A stretch of 64,000 nt of DNA, taken from positions 558,001 to 622,000 of the forward strand of contig NZ_LWHG01000021.1 in the NCBI RefSeq assembly GCF_001625445.1. Reading direction: 5' to 3'. Of this stretch, positions 8,280 to 16,386 are shown one piece after another. The position numbers and the translations under genes are program-made. Origin of the DNA: Haladaptatus sp. R4. Its GTDB lineage: Archaea; Halobacteriota; Halobacteria; Halobacteriales; Haladaptataceae. The notes below the pieces were generated by a model. That model searched no databases. It was not told the DNA's origin and saw only the letters and a program-made list of their open reading frames with translations. Each line of letters opens with the position of its first letter. Positions within the stretch are counted from its first letter, which is position 1.

Positions 8280-8837
8280 ATGAAAGGAGAACTCACCGAA
8301 ACGGAAGACGGTTACAGAGCACGATTCGAACGTATCCTCGACCACCCGGTCGAGAAGGTCTGGGAGGCATTGAGCGACCTGAAGCATTTGCGGGAATGGC
8401 TCGACGCCGTCGAATTCGAGGGAGAAGTCGGGGGCGAGTTGGTCACCGAGCACGACGACGACGTCGTCGTGGAGGATCGTATCCTTCGCATCGAACCGCC
8501 ACACGTCTTGGAACACACGTGGTGGGAGGAGATGAACCCGGATGGCGTCGTCCGGTGGGAATTGAAACCGCATCCGGAGGGCTGTCTCCTGACGCTCACC
8601 TACACCGCACCGGCCGACAGCTCGGACGATTGGGTGAGGGATATGGCCGGATTGCACACCATAATCGAACTGCTCGCGGCGTATCTCGACGGCGTGGCAG
8701 TGGGTGAACACCAACGTCCCCCCGCTGGAGCGGATGGAAAACGGACGGGGGGTACCGGCGTCTACGCTCGGTTCGAGGAACGCTACGAAATCTATACGCC
8801 GGTCGTTGATGACGTCGAATCGCCGAATCACGGGTGA
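8280..8837 (+). CDS. SRPBCC / AHSA1-like domain protein
   Basis: A 185-residue protein of the START-like SRPBCC superfamily (AHSA1 branch). It opens YRARFERILDHPVEKVWEALSDLKHLREWL, then a beta-rich core (VLEHTWWEEMNPDGVVRWEL), and a C-terminal helix facing the cavity (MAGLHTIIELLAAYLDGV). These proteins bind hydrophobic ligands and are very often encoded directly after an ArsR regulator, as here. The ligand is unknown. Confidence 0.85.
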   Translation: MKGELTETEDGYRARFERILDHPVEKVWEALSDLKHLREWLDAVEFEGEVGGELVTEHDDDVVVEDRILRIEPPHVLEHTWWEEMNPDGVVRWELKPHPEGCLLTLTYTAPADSSDDWVRDMAGLHTIIELLAAYLDGVAVGEHQRPPAGADGKRTGGTGVYARFEERYEIYTPVVDDVESPNHG

Positions 8838-8922
8838 CCGTCTCGGTTCACATTCGCTCGGTAGACACAGTTTTCTCGGTGAGAGGTGCCTGTCCCTCGA
8901 ACCTGTTGATGACACAACTTGT

Positions 8923-9585
8923 ATGTGGAACCATAACGAATATCGCCTCATGCAACGGTTCCTCCAAGCAGTGCGAAAGCGACTTCCCCTCCAGCGCTTT
9001 CTCTCCATCGTCCCCGTGTTGGCCGTTCTGTTGTATCTCAACGGTACCGACAACGAATCGATACTCTTCACCCTCGTCGGGGTCGCCCTTGCAAGCGTAC
9101 TCGTCGCTGTTATCGACTCCTATGAAATCGACCGACGGATCTTCAAAGTCCTGTTCAGTCTCATCGTCCTCGGTACAGGGGTCGTGTCGGTGCAAGACGG
9201 TAGTTGGCCCGCAGTCGCGTTCCTCGTCGGGGGTGGTTGGCTCGTCCTCGACACGGTGTACGACTACCGACACGGTATCGAACGACGCGAAAAGACCGAA
9301 AGCAGATCGGTGAGCACGACCATGCACGAGATGCAAGAGTTCTCTCGGATAGCCCAACCGATACGGGCCGAACTCCGAGAGTACGCGAAGACGAGGGACG
9401 AACTCCACGCCGCGCTCGAAGAAGACAACGAGGAAATCGACGACGCCCTCGACCGCCTCTCGCGGATGGGTATCGTCACGAAGCGCGGCAGAACCTACTC
9501 GATAGACGAATCGTGGTCCGGAGTTTCGGGACTCCTCCGGAAAGTCGCCTCCGGAATAACACGACCGTTCACGATTTCCGCCTGA
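8923..9585 (+). CDS. Membrane protein with C-terminal winged-helix domain
   Basis: A 220-residue protein with several N-terminal hydrophobic segments (FLSIVPVLAVLLYL, ILFTLVGVALASVLVAVI, IFKVLFSLIVLGTGVV, AVAFLVGGGWLVLD). A soluble C-terminal half resembles a winged-helix domain: RAELREYAKTRDELHAALEE..DDALDRLSRMGIVTKRGRTY. It may be a membrane-tethered regulator; target and signal are unknown. The ATG at 8923 is used, and a second ATG nine codons later (8950) is equally possible. No operon partner is evident. Confidence 0.65.
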   Translation: MWNHNEYRLMQRFLQAVRKRLPLQRFLSIVPVLAVLLYLNGTDNESILFTLVGVALASVLVAVIDSYEIDRRIFKVLFSLIVLGTGVVSVQDGSWPAVAFLVGGGWLVLDTVYDYRHGIERREKTESRSVSTTMHEMQEFSRIAQPIRAELREYAKTRDELHAALEEDNEEIDDALDRLSRMGIVTKRGRTYSIDESWSGVSGLLRKVASGITRPFTISA

Positions 9586-9666
9586 CGTCGCGTCATCCGT
9601 CGATTGTTACCGACTACATTTATACGACCCCGGTCGCTTGTCACAGGATGTCAGAGGGAAATACGA

Positions 9667-11238
9667 ATGAGTACGCCAAGCGACGAGCGTGACGAAGAAG
9701 TAGAAGAAGAGTTAGCGCAGGCAGAGCACGCGCGACACGAATCCCGCATCGAGTTCCACGGCGGGACGGCGATGAGCGCGCTCCCCATCGGGTTGTTCAT
9801 CGTCTGGGCGATATTTCAGAGCGGGTTTCTCGGTGTCGGGGACACATCGGGACTCGTCGTCGGGATGCTCGTCTCGCTCATCGTCGGGATGTTCTTCGCG
9901 AAGGGCGATTGGAAGACGTACGCCAACACCATCTTCGAGGGGATGACCCAGCGCGTGGCCGCGACGGCCATCGTCGCGTGGCTCTGGGCCGGAATGTTCG
10001 CCCAGGTGCTACAGGATGGCAAGTTCGTCCAGGGACTCGTCTGGGCCGCCGAGACGCTACACGTCGGCGCGTCGCTGTTTCCGGCGGCGACCTTCATCCT
10101 CGCGGCGCTGTTGGCGACGGGCATCGGGACGGGATACGGAACGACCATCGCGTTCTCGGGTCTGTTCTTCCCCGCGGGACTCGTGGTCGGTGCGAACCCG
10201 GTGTTGCTATTCGGTGCCATCCTGTCCGGCGCGGTGTTCGGCGACAACCTCGCCCCGGTCAGCGACACGACCATCGTCAGCGCGGTGACGCAAGACTCGG
10301 ACATCGGCGGCGTCGTCGCCTCCCGATTCAAGTACGCGCTCACCGCGGCGGTGTTCGCGCTCGTCGGGTACGTCATCGCCGGAACGATGATGGATGGTGC
10401 GAACATCTCGGGGAACGTCTCGTTGAACAGCAACCCGGTCGGCCTCATCCACCTCGTCTCGATGGGCATCGTCATCGTGACGGCCATCTCGGGCCGCCAC
10501 ATCGTCGAGGCGATTTCGTGGGGACTCGTGTTCGCGGTCGTCATCAACGTCGTCACCGGTCTCGCGCCGATTCAGAAGATGTTGGTGTTCTACGCGCCGA
10601 ACAACGGCCCGCTCGCTAGCACCTTTGGATTCCTGCCGTTCGTTCATACGGTCGCCGTGAACGCGGACAACGCGGGCACGGTCGGCGGAAGCCTCTACAG
10701 CGGTGCGACGGGATTCTTCCCGCTCATCGTGTTGACGCTCCTCATCGTCGCCGGGGCACAGATCATGATCCGCGGCGGCGGCTTCGAGGCGCTGCAGAAC
10801 TGGCTGTTGAACACCGTTGCGACCAACGTTCGGCGCGCCGAGACGACCATGGTGCTCGGGACGGCGAGCGTCAACGCCATGATCACCATCAACACCGCCG
10901 CCGAAATCGCCATCGCGCCGTACGTCGCCCGCATCGGGCAGCGGTTCAACATCAACGGCTACCGTCGCGCCAACATCCTCGACGCCAATAGCTCCGCCAT
11001 GGGTTACATCTTCCCGTGGGGCGGCGGCGTCTTGGTCGGCTACGCGACGATGGTTCAACTCGTGGGCAGCGACCAGTTCGGTTGGTTCACGCGGTCGATG
11101 GTCGTCAGCCCCGCACACGTCTGGCCGTTCGTCTTCCAAGGCTGGTTCCTGTTCGCCGTGTTCCTCTTCTCGGCGCTCACCGGGTTCGGCCTCGAATACG
11201 TTTCCGACCGCCGTTCCGAGGAGGTGGCGCGGGTATGA
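9667..11238 (+). CDS. nhaC: Na+/H+ antiporter of the NhaC family
   Basis: A 523-residue polytopic membrane protein with 11-12 hydrophobic segments. Family segments include SGAVFGDNLAPVSDTTIVSA and NTAAEIAIAPYVARIG, typical of NhaC. It exchanges cytoplasmic sodium for external protons, important for salt-in haloarchaea. A charged cytoplasmic N-terminus (SDERDEEVEEELAQAEHAR) precedes the first helix. The start MSTPSDERDE at 9667 fits the family. The stop overlaps the next start (ATGA at 11235), so a small TRAM-like protein is coupled to it. Confidence 0.92.
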   Translation: MSTPSDERDEEVEEELAQAEHARHESRIEFHGGTAMSALPIGLFIVWAIFQSGFLGVGDTSGLVVGMLVSLIVGMFFAKGDWKTYANTIFEGMTQRVAATAIVAWLWAGMFAQVLQDGKFVQGLVWAAETLHVGASLFPAATFILAALLATGIGTGYGTTIAFSGLFFPAGLVVGANPVLLFGAILSGAVFGDNLAPVSDTTIVSAVTQDSDIGGVVASRFKYALTAAVFALVGYVIAGTMMDGANISGNVSLNSNPVGLIHLVSMGIVIVTAISGRHIVEAISWGLVFAVVINVVTGLAPIQKMLVFYAPNNGPLASTFGFLPFVHTVAVNADNAGTVGGSLYSGATGFFPLIVLTLLIVAGAQIMIRGGGFEALQNWLLNTVATNVRRAETTMVLGTASVNAMITINTAAEIAIAPYVARIGQRFNINGYRRANILDANSSAMGYIFPWGGGVLVGYATMVQLVGSDQFGWFTRSMVVSPAHVWPFVFQGWFLFAVFLFSALTGFGLEYVSDRRSEEVARV

Positions 11239-11495
11239 GCCTCCTCGACAAGTATCTCGCGGGCTGGTCGTTCCGGACGAGCACCCCGTCGTTCGAGGTC
11301 GGCGAGGAGATAGACGTCTACCTCACCGGGCAGCGCAACGGAACCGCGACCGCCCGAGTCGGCGACACCGTCCTCCGAGTGGAAGGGGCACCGCCGGGCA
11401 AGGTCGACGACCGCGTTCGACTGCGCGTCGAGGAGTTCGACGCGAACGAGCACAGGGGACGGGCGACGTTCGTCGAAACCATCGACGGGGAGTGA
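11235..11495 (+). CDS. Small TRAM-like beta-barrel protein coupled to the antiporter
   Basis: An 86-residue protein starting MSLLDKYLAGWSFRTSTPSF. Its core FEVGEEIDVYLTGQRNGTATARVGDTVLRV followed by RVRLRVEEFDANEHRGRATFVE is a short beta barrel resembling the TRAM nucleic-acid-binding fold common in haloarchaea. Translation is coupled to nhaC by a four-base overlap. A link between the antiporter and a possible RNA-binding protein is suggested only by this overlap. Confidence 0.65.
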   Translation: MSLLDKYLAGWSFRTSTPSFEVGEEIDVYLTGQRNGTATARVGDTVLRVEGAPPGKVDDRVRLRVEEFDANEHRGRATFVETIDGE

Positions 11496-11599
11496 GCCGA
11501 CTCGGTTACGTCGAGGTAACTCCGTAACCGAGCGCTTACGGCCGGTTTATGCCTTCTAAAAGCCTCTTTTCGAGTACGTACCTTGGGGGGTGCGGAACG

Positions 11600-12043
11600 A
11601 TGGAAACGGAGAACTCGATCGAACTACCGGACGCGGGCGATTCGCGCCGGGAGTTCATGAAGAAAGGACTGCTCACGGCGAGCGCGCTCGGCCTCGGAAT
11701 AGCAGGGGTCGGGACGGCGGCGGCACAGAGCGACCGGAGCGTACTGGTGTACTTCGACGATTACGTCGCGGAATCGGAGTTTCGGGTCGTCTCGATGCTT
11801 CCGGCGACGATCACGGTTCGGATGTTGATGCTCCCGGGAGGCGGCGAAGCACCCGAAATCTCGCAACCGGACGACTACAACGGCTACGCGATTCGGTACG
11901 TGCGGGGGACCAACGTCGCGGGTGCCTCCTACGTGTTCACGAAGGGGACGCTACGGGAGCGGACGAAGTATCGATTTTCGAACGACGCGGCGGTCTTCAG
12001 TAGCCGTCTCGGACTCCTCGACACCACCGTCAGCCGAAGCTAA
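11600..12043 (+). CDS. Tat-exported hypothetical protein
   Basis: A 147-residue protein with a clear twin-arginine signal: DSRREFMKKGLLTASALGLG, hydrophobic core, then AAAQS as a probable cleavage region. The mature part of about 105 residues is beta-rich and carries VLVYFDDYVAESEFRVVSML and YNGYAIRYVRGTNVAGASYVF. No family is recognised. Tat export is the default route for folded haloarchaeal secreted proteins. It is transcribed alone. Confidence 0.7.
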   Translation: METENSIELPDAGDSRREFMKKGLLTASALGLGIAGVGTAAAQSDRSVLVYFDDYVAESEFRVVSMLPATITVRMLMLPGGGEAPEISQPDDYNGYAIRYVRGTNVAGASYVFTKGTLRERTKYRFSNDAAVFSSRLGLLDTTVSRS

Positions 12044-12118
12044 GTCGGCGTCGAGGAACCGAGTCACCACTACCAGCCGTCGATTCGAGTTGGAGGACGT
12101 TCGAGAATTCGAGAACCG

Positions 12119-12125
12119 AAAAAAA
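12119..12125 (-). terminator. T-tract terminator of the S10-like gene
   Basis: Seven A residues on the plus strand give a T7 tract on the minus strand, seven bases past the stop of the S10-like gene. It is preceded by a GAATTC-centred inverted repeat. Confidence 0.45.
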
Positions 12126-12131
12126 CGAGAA

Positions 12132-12464
12132 TCAGGCTTTGCCCATGCCCTGAATCTGTTCGAGTTCGACCTCGACGCGGATTCCGGGCGGGAAGTCCAT
12201 CTGGGCGACGCGGCGGGACACGTCGTTGTGACCGACGATTTCCAGCCGTCGAGTGTAGACGGTGTAGTCCCAACTTCGGAACTGGCGTCCCTCCTCCCCG
12301 GAGAGCGTTTTATACTGTGGTACGCGGTGGTGTTCCGGCGGGTCCGAATGCGGGCCGCGCAAGTCCGCGCCTTTTCGTCCGGCGAGATCTCGAATGTCGG
12401 AGACGACATTGTCGAGAACGGGCCGGTTCCCGCTCTGTAGGAGTACTTTTGTGATGAAGGTCAT
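12132..12464 (-). CDS. uS10/mL48-family ribosomal-protein-like protein
   Basis: A 110-residue protein with the S10 ferredoxin-like fold pattern. KGADLRGPHSDPPEHHRVPQYK corresponds to the S10 loop, and SWDYTVYTRRLEIVGHNDVSRRVA to the second helix-strand unit. It is a paralogue-like S10 homologue rather than the canonical rpsJ, which in haloarchaea lies beside the elongation factor 1-alpha gene. Here the neighbours are unrelated. Whether it binds ribosomes is unknown. Confidence 0.75.
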   Translation of the reverse strand: MTFITKVLLQSGNRPVLDNVVSDIRDLAGRKGADLRGPHSDPPEHHRVPQYKTLSGEEGRQFRSWDYTVYTRRLEIVGHNDVSRRVAQMDFPPGIRVEVELEQIQGMGKA

Positions 12465-12655
12465 GGCTAGCTCTGTAGGCAGTACACAATCCTGCTACGT
12501 AAAACGTCTGCTTCCGGCTCGCCACTTTCCCCTTATATTTCGAGGGCATATAATAAAAAAGTAGAGGATGAATTCAAAGCGCAGGACGGAGTAGACGGGA
12601 AAACGACTGTATTGCTTCGACATTCCTTTAATGGCTACCCGCGTACATGGACCCA

Positions 12656-13084
12656 ATGGCAGTTAACGCTACGAGCGCGGGTGCGATCCTGTTCAGGGAT
12701 ACCCGTGGTCGACGAGAATACCTCCTCCTCAAAAGCCGTCCGGGCGATTGGGAGTTCCCGAAAGGCGGCGTGGAGGGCGACGAAGAGCTACAGCAAACGG
12801 CGATACGCGAAGTCAAAGAGGAGGCCGGAATCGAGGATTTTCGCCTCCTCGACGGCTTCCGTGACGACTACAGTTACGTCTTCGAGGCGAACGGGACGAC
12901 GATACACAAGACCGTCCACCTGTTCATCGCCAAATCGTACGAGGCCAGTGCGGAACTCTCGACCGAACACCGGGACCTGCAGTGGCGCGACTACGAACAG
13001 GCGATAAACACCATCACGCAGGACGGGCCGCGCGACATCCTCCGGGATGCACACGAGTTCCTCGACGAGTACGACGACGCCTGA
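12656..13084 (+). CDS. NUDIX hydrolase, bis(5'-nucleosyl)-tetraphosphatase type
   Basis: A 142-residue NUDIX protein with the box G-G-V-E-G-D-E-E-L..A-I-R-E-V-K-E-E-A-G-I complete. The SRPGDWEFPKG segment before it is characteristic of Ap4A hydrolases, so it probably hydrolyses dinucleoside polyphosphates. Start codons exist at 12647 and 12656; the latter (MAVNATSAGAILF) places the NUDIX fold right at the N-terminus and is preferred. A TATA-like CCTTTAATGG lies about 25-30 bases upstream. Confidence 0.85.
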   Translation: MAVNATSAGAILFRDTRGRREYLLLKSRPGDWEFPKGGVEGDEELQQTAIREVKEEAGIEDFRLLDGFRDDYSYVFEANGTTIHKTVHLFIAKSYEASAELSTEHRDLQWRDYEQAINTITQDGPRDILRDAHEFLDEYDDA

Positions 13085-13097
13085 AAGAAGAAATCGA

Positions 13098-13102
13098 TTT
13101 TT
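13098..13102. terminator. T-tract in the convergent spacer after the NUDIX gene
   Basis: Five T residues lie 14 bases past the NUDIX stop in the 24-base convergent spacer. The gene on the other strand begins its stop codon at 13111. Confidence 0.35.
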
Positions 13103-13108
13103 GGGGGC

Positions 13109-13822
13109 TTACTGCCGCCGAGCGAGCAGCGCGACCGCCGCGAGTGCGACGACCGAGACGCCGAGTCCGAAACCAGGCTGACCACCGCTGTCCGAGGTCG
13201 TGGTGGTGCTGGAATCGTTGGCTGTCGTGGTGGTCGTCCTCTCGTGGTTCGTGGTCGTCGTCTCGGAATCCGACCCGCTCGTCGTTTCGCGGGTGGTCGT
13301 CGAGTCACCCTTCACTTCGAGGCCGCCGTAGCCGATTTTCGGGACGTTCTTCCCGGTTCCGGCGTAGACGGTGAGTCCGTACATGTCTGGGGAGAACTCC
13401 GACTTCGTCTCGTTTTTGACGGTGAGTCCGTCGTCGCCGTTCACCGTCAGCGCCGAGCCATCACCGCTTCCTGCCTTGGACGTGTCGAATATCAGGACGA
13501 CGGTGCCGTCGCCGTTACCGTCCGTGACGGTCGCATTGAGTTTGTACGCCTTCGCGCCACCACCGATCTGGACGGTTATCGCATCGGCGTCTTTCAGGTC
13601 GAAACTCATCGTGACCGTTTCACCCTTCTGCACTTCGTACATGGAGCGATTGAACGTGACCGTGCTGTTCGCGTCGTTCTCGAAGAGGTCGGGGGACTGT
13701 ACCGCGGGGTTGTCCGCGCTCATCGCGTTTCCGGCAGTCGTCGCGGCGGCGGGACCGATGACCGAGCCGCTTGCGAGAAGCGAGACGAGCACGAGGGCCG
13801 TAAGAGCATTTCGTAGGTTCAT
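13109..13822 (-). CDS. Secreted surface glycoprotein with PGF-CTERM anchor
   Basis: A 237-residue exported protein. It has a Sec signal (MNLRNALTALVLVSLLASGSVIG..AAA), then a beta-sandwich domain (STVTFNRSMYEVQKGETVTMSFDL...) of the type common in haloarchaeal surface proteins. A Thr/Ser-rich stalk of about 45 residues suited to O-glycosylation follows. The C-terminus is PGFGLGVSVVALAAVALLARRQ, a PGF-CTERM signal processed by archaeosortase A and replaced by a lipid anchor. It is expected on the outer face of the membrane/S-layer. Confidence 0.85.
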   Translation of the reverse strand: MNLRNALTALVLVSLLASGSVIGPAAATTAGNAMSADNPAVQSPDLFENDANSTVTFNRSMYEVQKGETVTMSFDLKDADAITVQIGGGAKAYKLNATVTDGNGDGTVVLIFDTSKAGSGDGSALTVNGDDGLTVKNETKSEFSPDMYGLTVYAGTGKNVPKIGYGGLEVKGDSTTTRETTSGSDSETTTTNHERTTTTTANDSSTTTTSDSGGQPGFGLGVSVVALAAVALLARRQ

Positions 13823-13957
13823 ATGTGTTGAATCCCGGTAGTCGTCCGGTTATACTCGTCAGCTGACGAGATTGATGTTACTTTCTCGTTATCCAACTAA
13901 TGTTTTTTGATACGCCGTAGTCGAATCCCTTACCAACGTCGGGTGAGACGGGAGGGT

Positions 13958-14992
13958 ATGGACGAATCGGAGTTCGTCTTCGAACTGCGAACCTGCCGAT
14001 GGGCCGAGCGACGGTGGCCGCCCGGCGACGGCGAGCGTGCCGTCCTCGTCGCGCGGCAACTCGGCACGAAGCGTCGGCGATGGGACACCCTCGTCATCGA
14101 AGTCGATGCCGACGCGTTGGCCCGGCGCGCGAACTTCGGTCGTGACCGATTGGACGGCGACATGTTGCACCTCGTGAAACACGCCCCCGAGGAGTGGGAG
14201 TGGTACCGCGACGCCCTTCCGGACCCCGGCTATCCGTGGCGCTACGTGCGAGAGACGATTCACGAGGCGGACGACCGGGAAATTCTGGACGTTCGGAGGA
14301 ACGGAAACCGCCTCGAAATCCGGCGGCGGTTCGTCTACCCGGACTGGGTTCGACGCATGGTCGCCATCGAGAACAAACCCGACCTGGACGCCAGCGCCGC
14401 ACGGAACTTACGCCCGCAGTTGGAGCGGGACGTCGCCCTCTCGCTGGCCGACGAGGTCTGGGTGGCGACGAACCGGACGGGAGAGCGCGTCGAACCGGCG
14501 TTACTCGAATCCATCCCGGTCGAAGCGGGAATCCTGACCTTCGACGGCCACGACGTGACGGTGGCGTGGTATCCCCGGACGCTCGACGCGGAGGCGCCCG
14601 GAACGCGAATCCTCGAACGCCCCGGCGGCGGGAAGTACGACCAGTCGGCGGCGCGGTTCGAGTACGTGTCCCCCGAGGAGAAACGGCGAAAACGACTCGC
14701 AATCGCGGAGCGGGCCTACGAACGCGGCTGGCGAACCTACACCCGGACCATGCGGCCGGACTGTCGGCACTTCGAACTGCTCCGCGAGGACGAACTGGTG
14801 TTGCCGTACTGCGCCGCGAAAGCCTGCCACCAGACGGCGCGGGAGTGTTCCGGTCGCTGTCCGTCGTTCGAACCGGAGCCGCCAGCCTGGCGGCAGAAGG
14901 GGTGGCCCATCGAGGGCGGGCCGGGGAAAGCGAGCAAGCGTCTGCTCGAATCCCGTCGGGAGCGGTTTCGGCCGGGCGAGGCGAAACGGTAG
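13958..14992 (+). CDS. DUF5787 protein, putative PD-(D/E)XK nuclease with cysteine cluster
   Basis: A 344-residue protein of the haloarchaeal DUF5787 group, officially of unknown function. It contains YPDWVRRMVAIENKPDLD, giving D129, E138 and K140 in a PD-x8-ENK arrangement. A Q154 in RPQLERDVALSLADEVWVA resembles the Q motif of RecB-type nucleases. C13 lies near the N-terminus, and C269, C285, C290, C297 and C301 cluster near the C-terminus (CAAKACHQTARECSGRC). This spacing recalls iron-sulfur nucleases such as Cas4/AddB. The function is an inference. The gene is convergent with the DUF5797 gene. Confidence 0.75.
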   Translation: MDESEFVFELRTCRWAERRWPPGDGERAVLVARQLGTKRRRWDTLVIEVDADALARRANFGRDRLDGDMLHLVKHAPEEWEWYRDALPDPGYPWRYVRETIHEADDREILDVRRNGNRLEIRRRFVYPDWVRRMVAIENKPDLDASAARNLRPQLERDVALSLADEVWVATNRTGERVEPALLESIPVEAGILTFDGHDVTVAWYPRTLDAEAPGTRILERPGGGKYDQSAARFEYVSPEEKRRKRLAIAERAYERGWRTYTRTMRPDCRHFELLREDELVLPYCAAKACHQTARECSGRCPSFEPEPPAWRQKGWPIEGGPGKASKRLLESRRERFRPGEAKR

Positions 14993-14995
14993 CCG

Positions 14996-15496
14996 TTAAC
15001 CCGACTCTTCGACCGTGATTTCGTCGCGCGCCACGGTCAGTTTGAACGTCGGAACGGTTCGGTAGACGACGTCCACGACGCCCTTTCGCTTCAGGCTCTG
15101 GAGCGCGGAGCGCACGTCATCGACGTCGGGGTCGATATCGAACTCGTCGCGGAGGCTGTGGAGAACGGCGACGACGCTCGACGACCGTTCGTCCGGACCG
15201 GGGACGACGTCGAACACCTGTTTCTGGAGTTTCGGGACGCGGACGACGCTCGGTACGTCGTCCTCCTCGTCGGCGACGACGCCGGGTTCCACGTCCACGA
15301 GGTCGTTCGCCTCGGTCGTCGCGCGGATGTAGCTGTTTTCGTCGCGGTAGTAGTACTCCTTGAGTTCGTTTTCGAGATATTGATGCACCTCGCTCCCGCT
15401 CTCCAACCCCCAGCGATCCTGGAGTTCGCTGTTCTTCGTGGGTTGAAGTTCGACCAAGTCCGCGAGTCGATCGCGGGCTTCCTCGGACAACGTCAT
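14996..15496 (-). CDS. DUF5797 family winged-helix-like protein
   Basis: A 166-residue protein of the haloarchaeal DUF5797 family. The N-terminal half looks like a helix-turn-helix (EARDRLADLVELQPTKNSELQDRWGLESGSEVHQYL). The C-terminal half is a second helical unit, SLRDEFDIDPDVDDVRSALQSLKRKGVVDVVYRTVPTFKL. Two winged-helix modules are plausible, making it a candidate regulator. The start MTLSEEARDR at 15496 is preferred over the ATG 11 codons upstream. Repeat element A lies upstream of it. Confidence 0.8.
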   Translation of the reverse strand: MTLSEEARDRLADLVELQPTKNSELQDRWGLESGSEVHQYLENELKEYYYRDENSYIRATTEANDLVDVEPGVVADEEDDVPSVVRVPKLQKQVFDVVPGPDERSSSVVAVLHSLRDEFDIDPDVDDVRSALQSLKRKGVVDVVYRTVPTFKLTVARDEITVEESG

Positions 15497-15660
15497 TGTC
15501 GCGTGATTATGACGGGGGGTTATTTCCAACTTCCGGAGCGACGTGAATGGCGATGAGGAAAGTGGTGGAGCGAGGGGGACGTTGTCGGAACTCGGTTCCG
15601 ACTGAATTCGCTACGACGAGACTATTTTGGCTCTGACGAGAACCAGCAACGACGATGACG

Positions 15661-16320
15661 ACTTCGAAAGCCCTCGCCACGCTCGCTACGAGTTGCTTCT
15701 GGTTTCATTGAGAGAGCAACTGCTGAGAACACTACCTCGAAAGCCCCCGCCCGCTCGCGGCCGCTGTGCAGGATATTCTGGCCTCTCCGCCACGTTCGGC
15801 CAGAACAGTGCCTACACAGCGACTAAACGGTGCGCGAGCGGGCGACCCCTTTCAATCCCACCTGACCGCACCCGCACCGCTTGCTCGCGGGCCGTGCCCG
15901 CTCGCTTGCGAGGTTCCTCCGGAACCTCGTCTGCCACACCCTCCCCAACCGATTCCTTCGCTCGTCACACTCGCTCACTCATCCCTCGCACGATAGCCAG
16001 TCAGGTCCTCGGACGACGTGTCCTCGGCCCTGATGGCCCGCGCGCCACTCGGTCGGACGAGACAGGCGATACCGACCCAGCCACACGGCGCGCGAATGGC
16101 GCACGCCAGTGCGCCCGCGCGAGGGATGACCGAACGTAGTGAAGGAATCGGTTGGGGAGGACGTGGTGCGGTGCGGCAGCGGAGCGGTTGCGGTGTAGGT
16201 GTGGGTTTCGAGGAAGTATTCTCGGGAACTGCAATCACAAACCGACCAAACACTCCTGTGCGTAGCGAGCGACGTGGGTTTCACCCACCAGTTGCTGTCC
16301 TCTTCTCGAAAGCGCCACAC
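15661..16320. repeat. Multi-hairpin intergenic repeat element, copy A
   Basis: This non-coding 660-base stretch fills most of the 890-base gap between the DUF5797 and enoyl-CoA hydratase genes. It opens with two copies of a TCGAAAGCCC box (15663, 15737). A stem-loop at 15749-15843 follows: an 11-bp base GCCCGCTCGCG, then CGCTGTGCAGG, then TTCTGGCC with a complementary arm for each. Next come an 8-9 bp mini-hairpin at 15909-15929 and a 219-base palindrome closed by a perfect 19-bp stem (15941-15959 with 16141-16159). The 24-base edges 15722-15745 and 16203-16226 are imperfect inverted repeats. No convincing gene is present; open frames across it lack domains. Copies B and C lie at 28.2 and 43.2 kb. 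Confidence 0.85.
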
Positions 16321-16386
16321 CACATTCCTTCTCCTCTCCACGATCCGTCCGTAATGATTAACCGAACACCCCGAGAGGGTTCAGAC

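Noticed and set aside
15627-16234. Several open frames inside element A on both strands
   Set aside because: They read through inverted repeats shared with elements B and C in different frames, so they are not conserved as protein.
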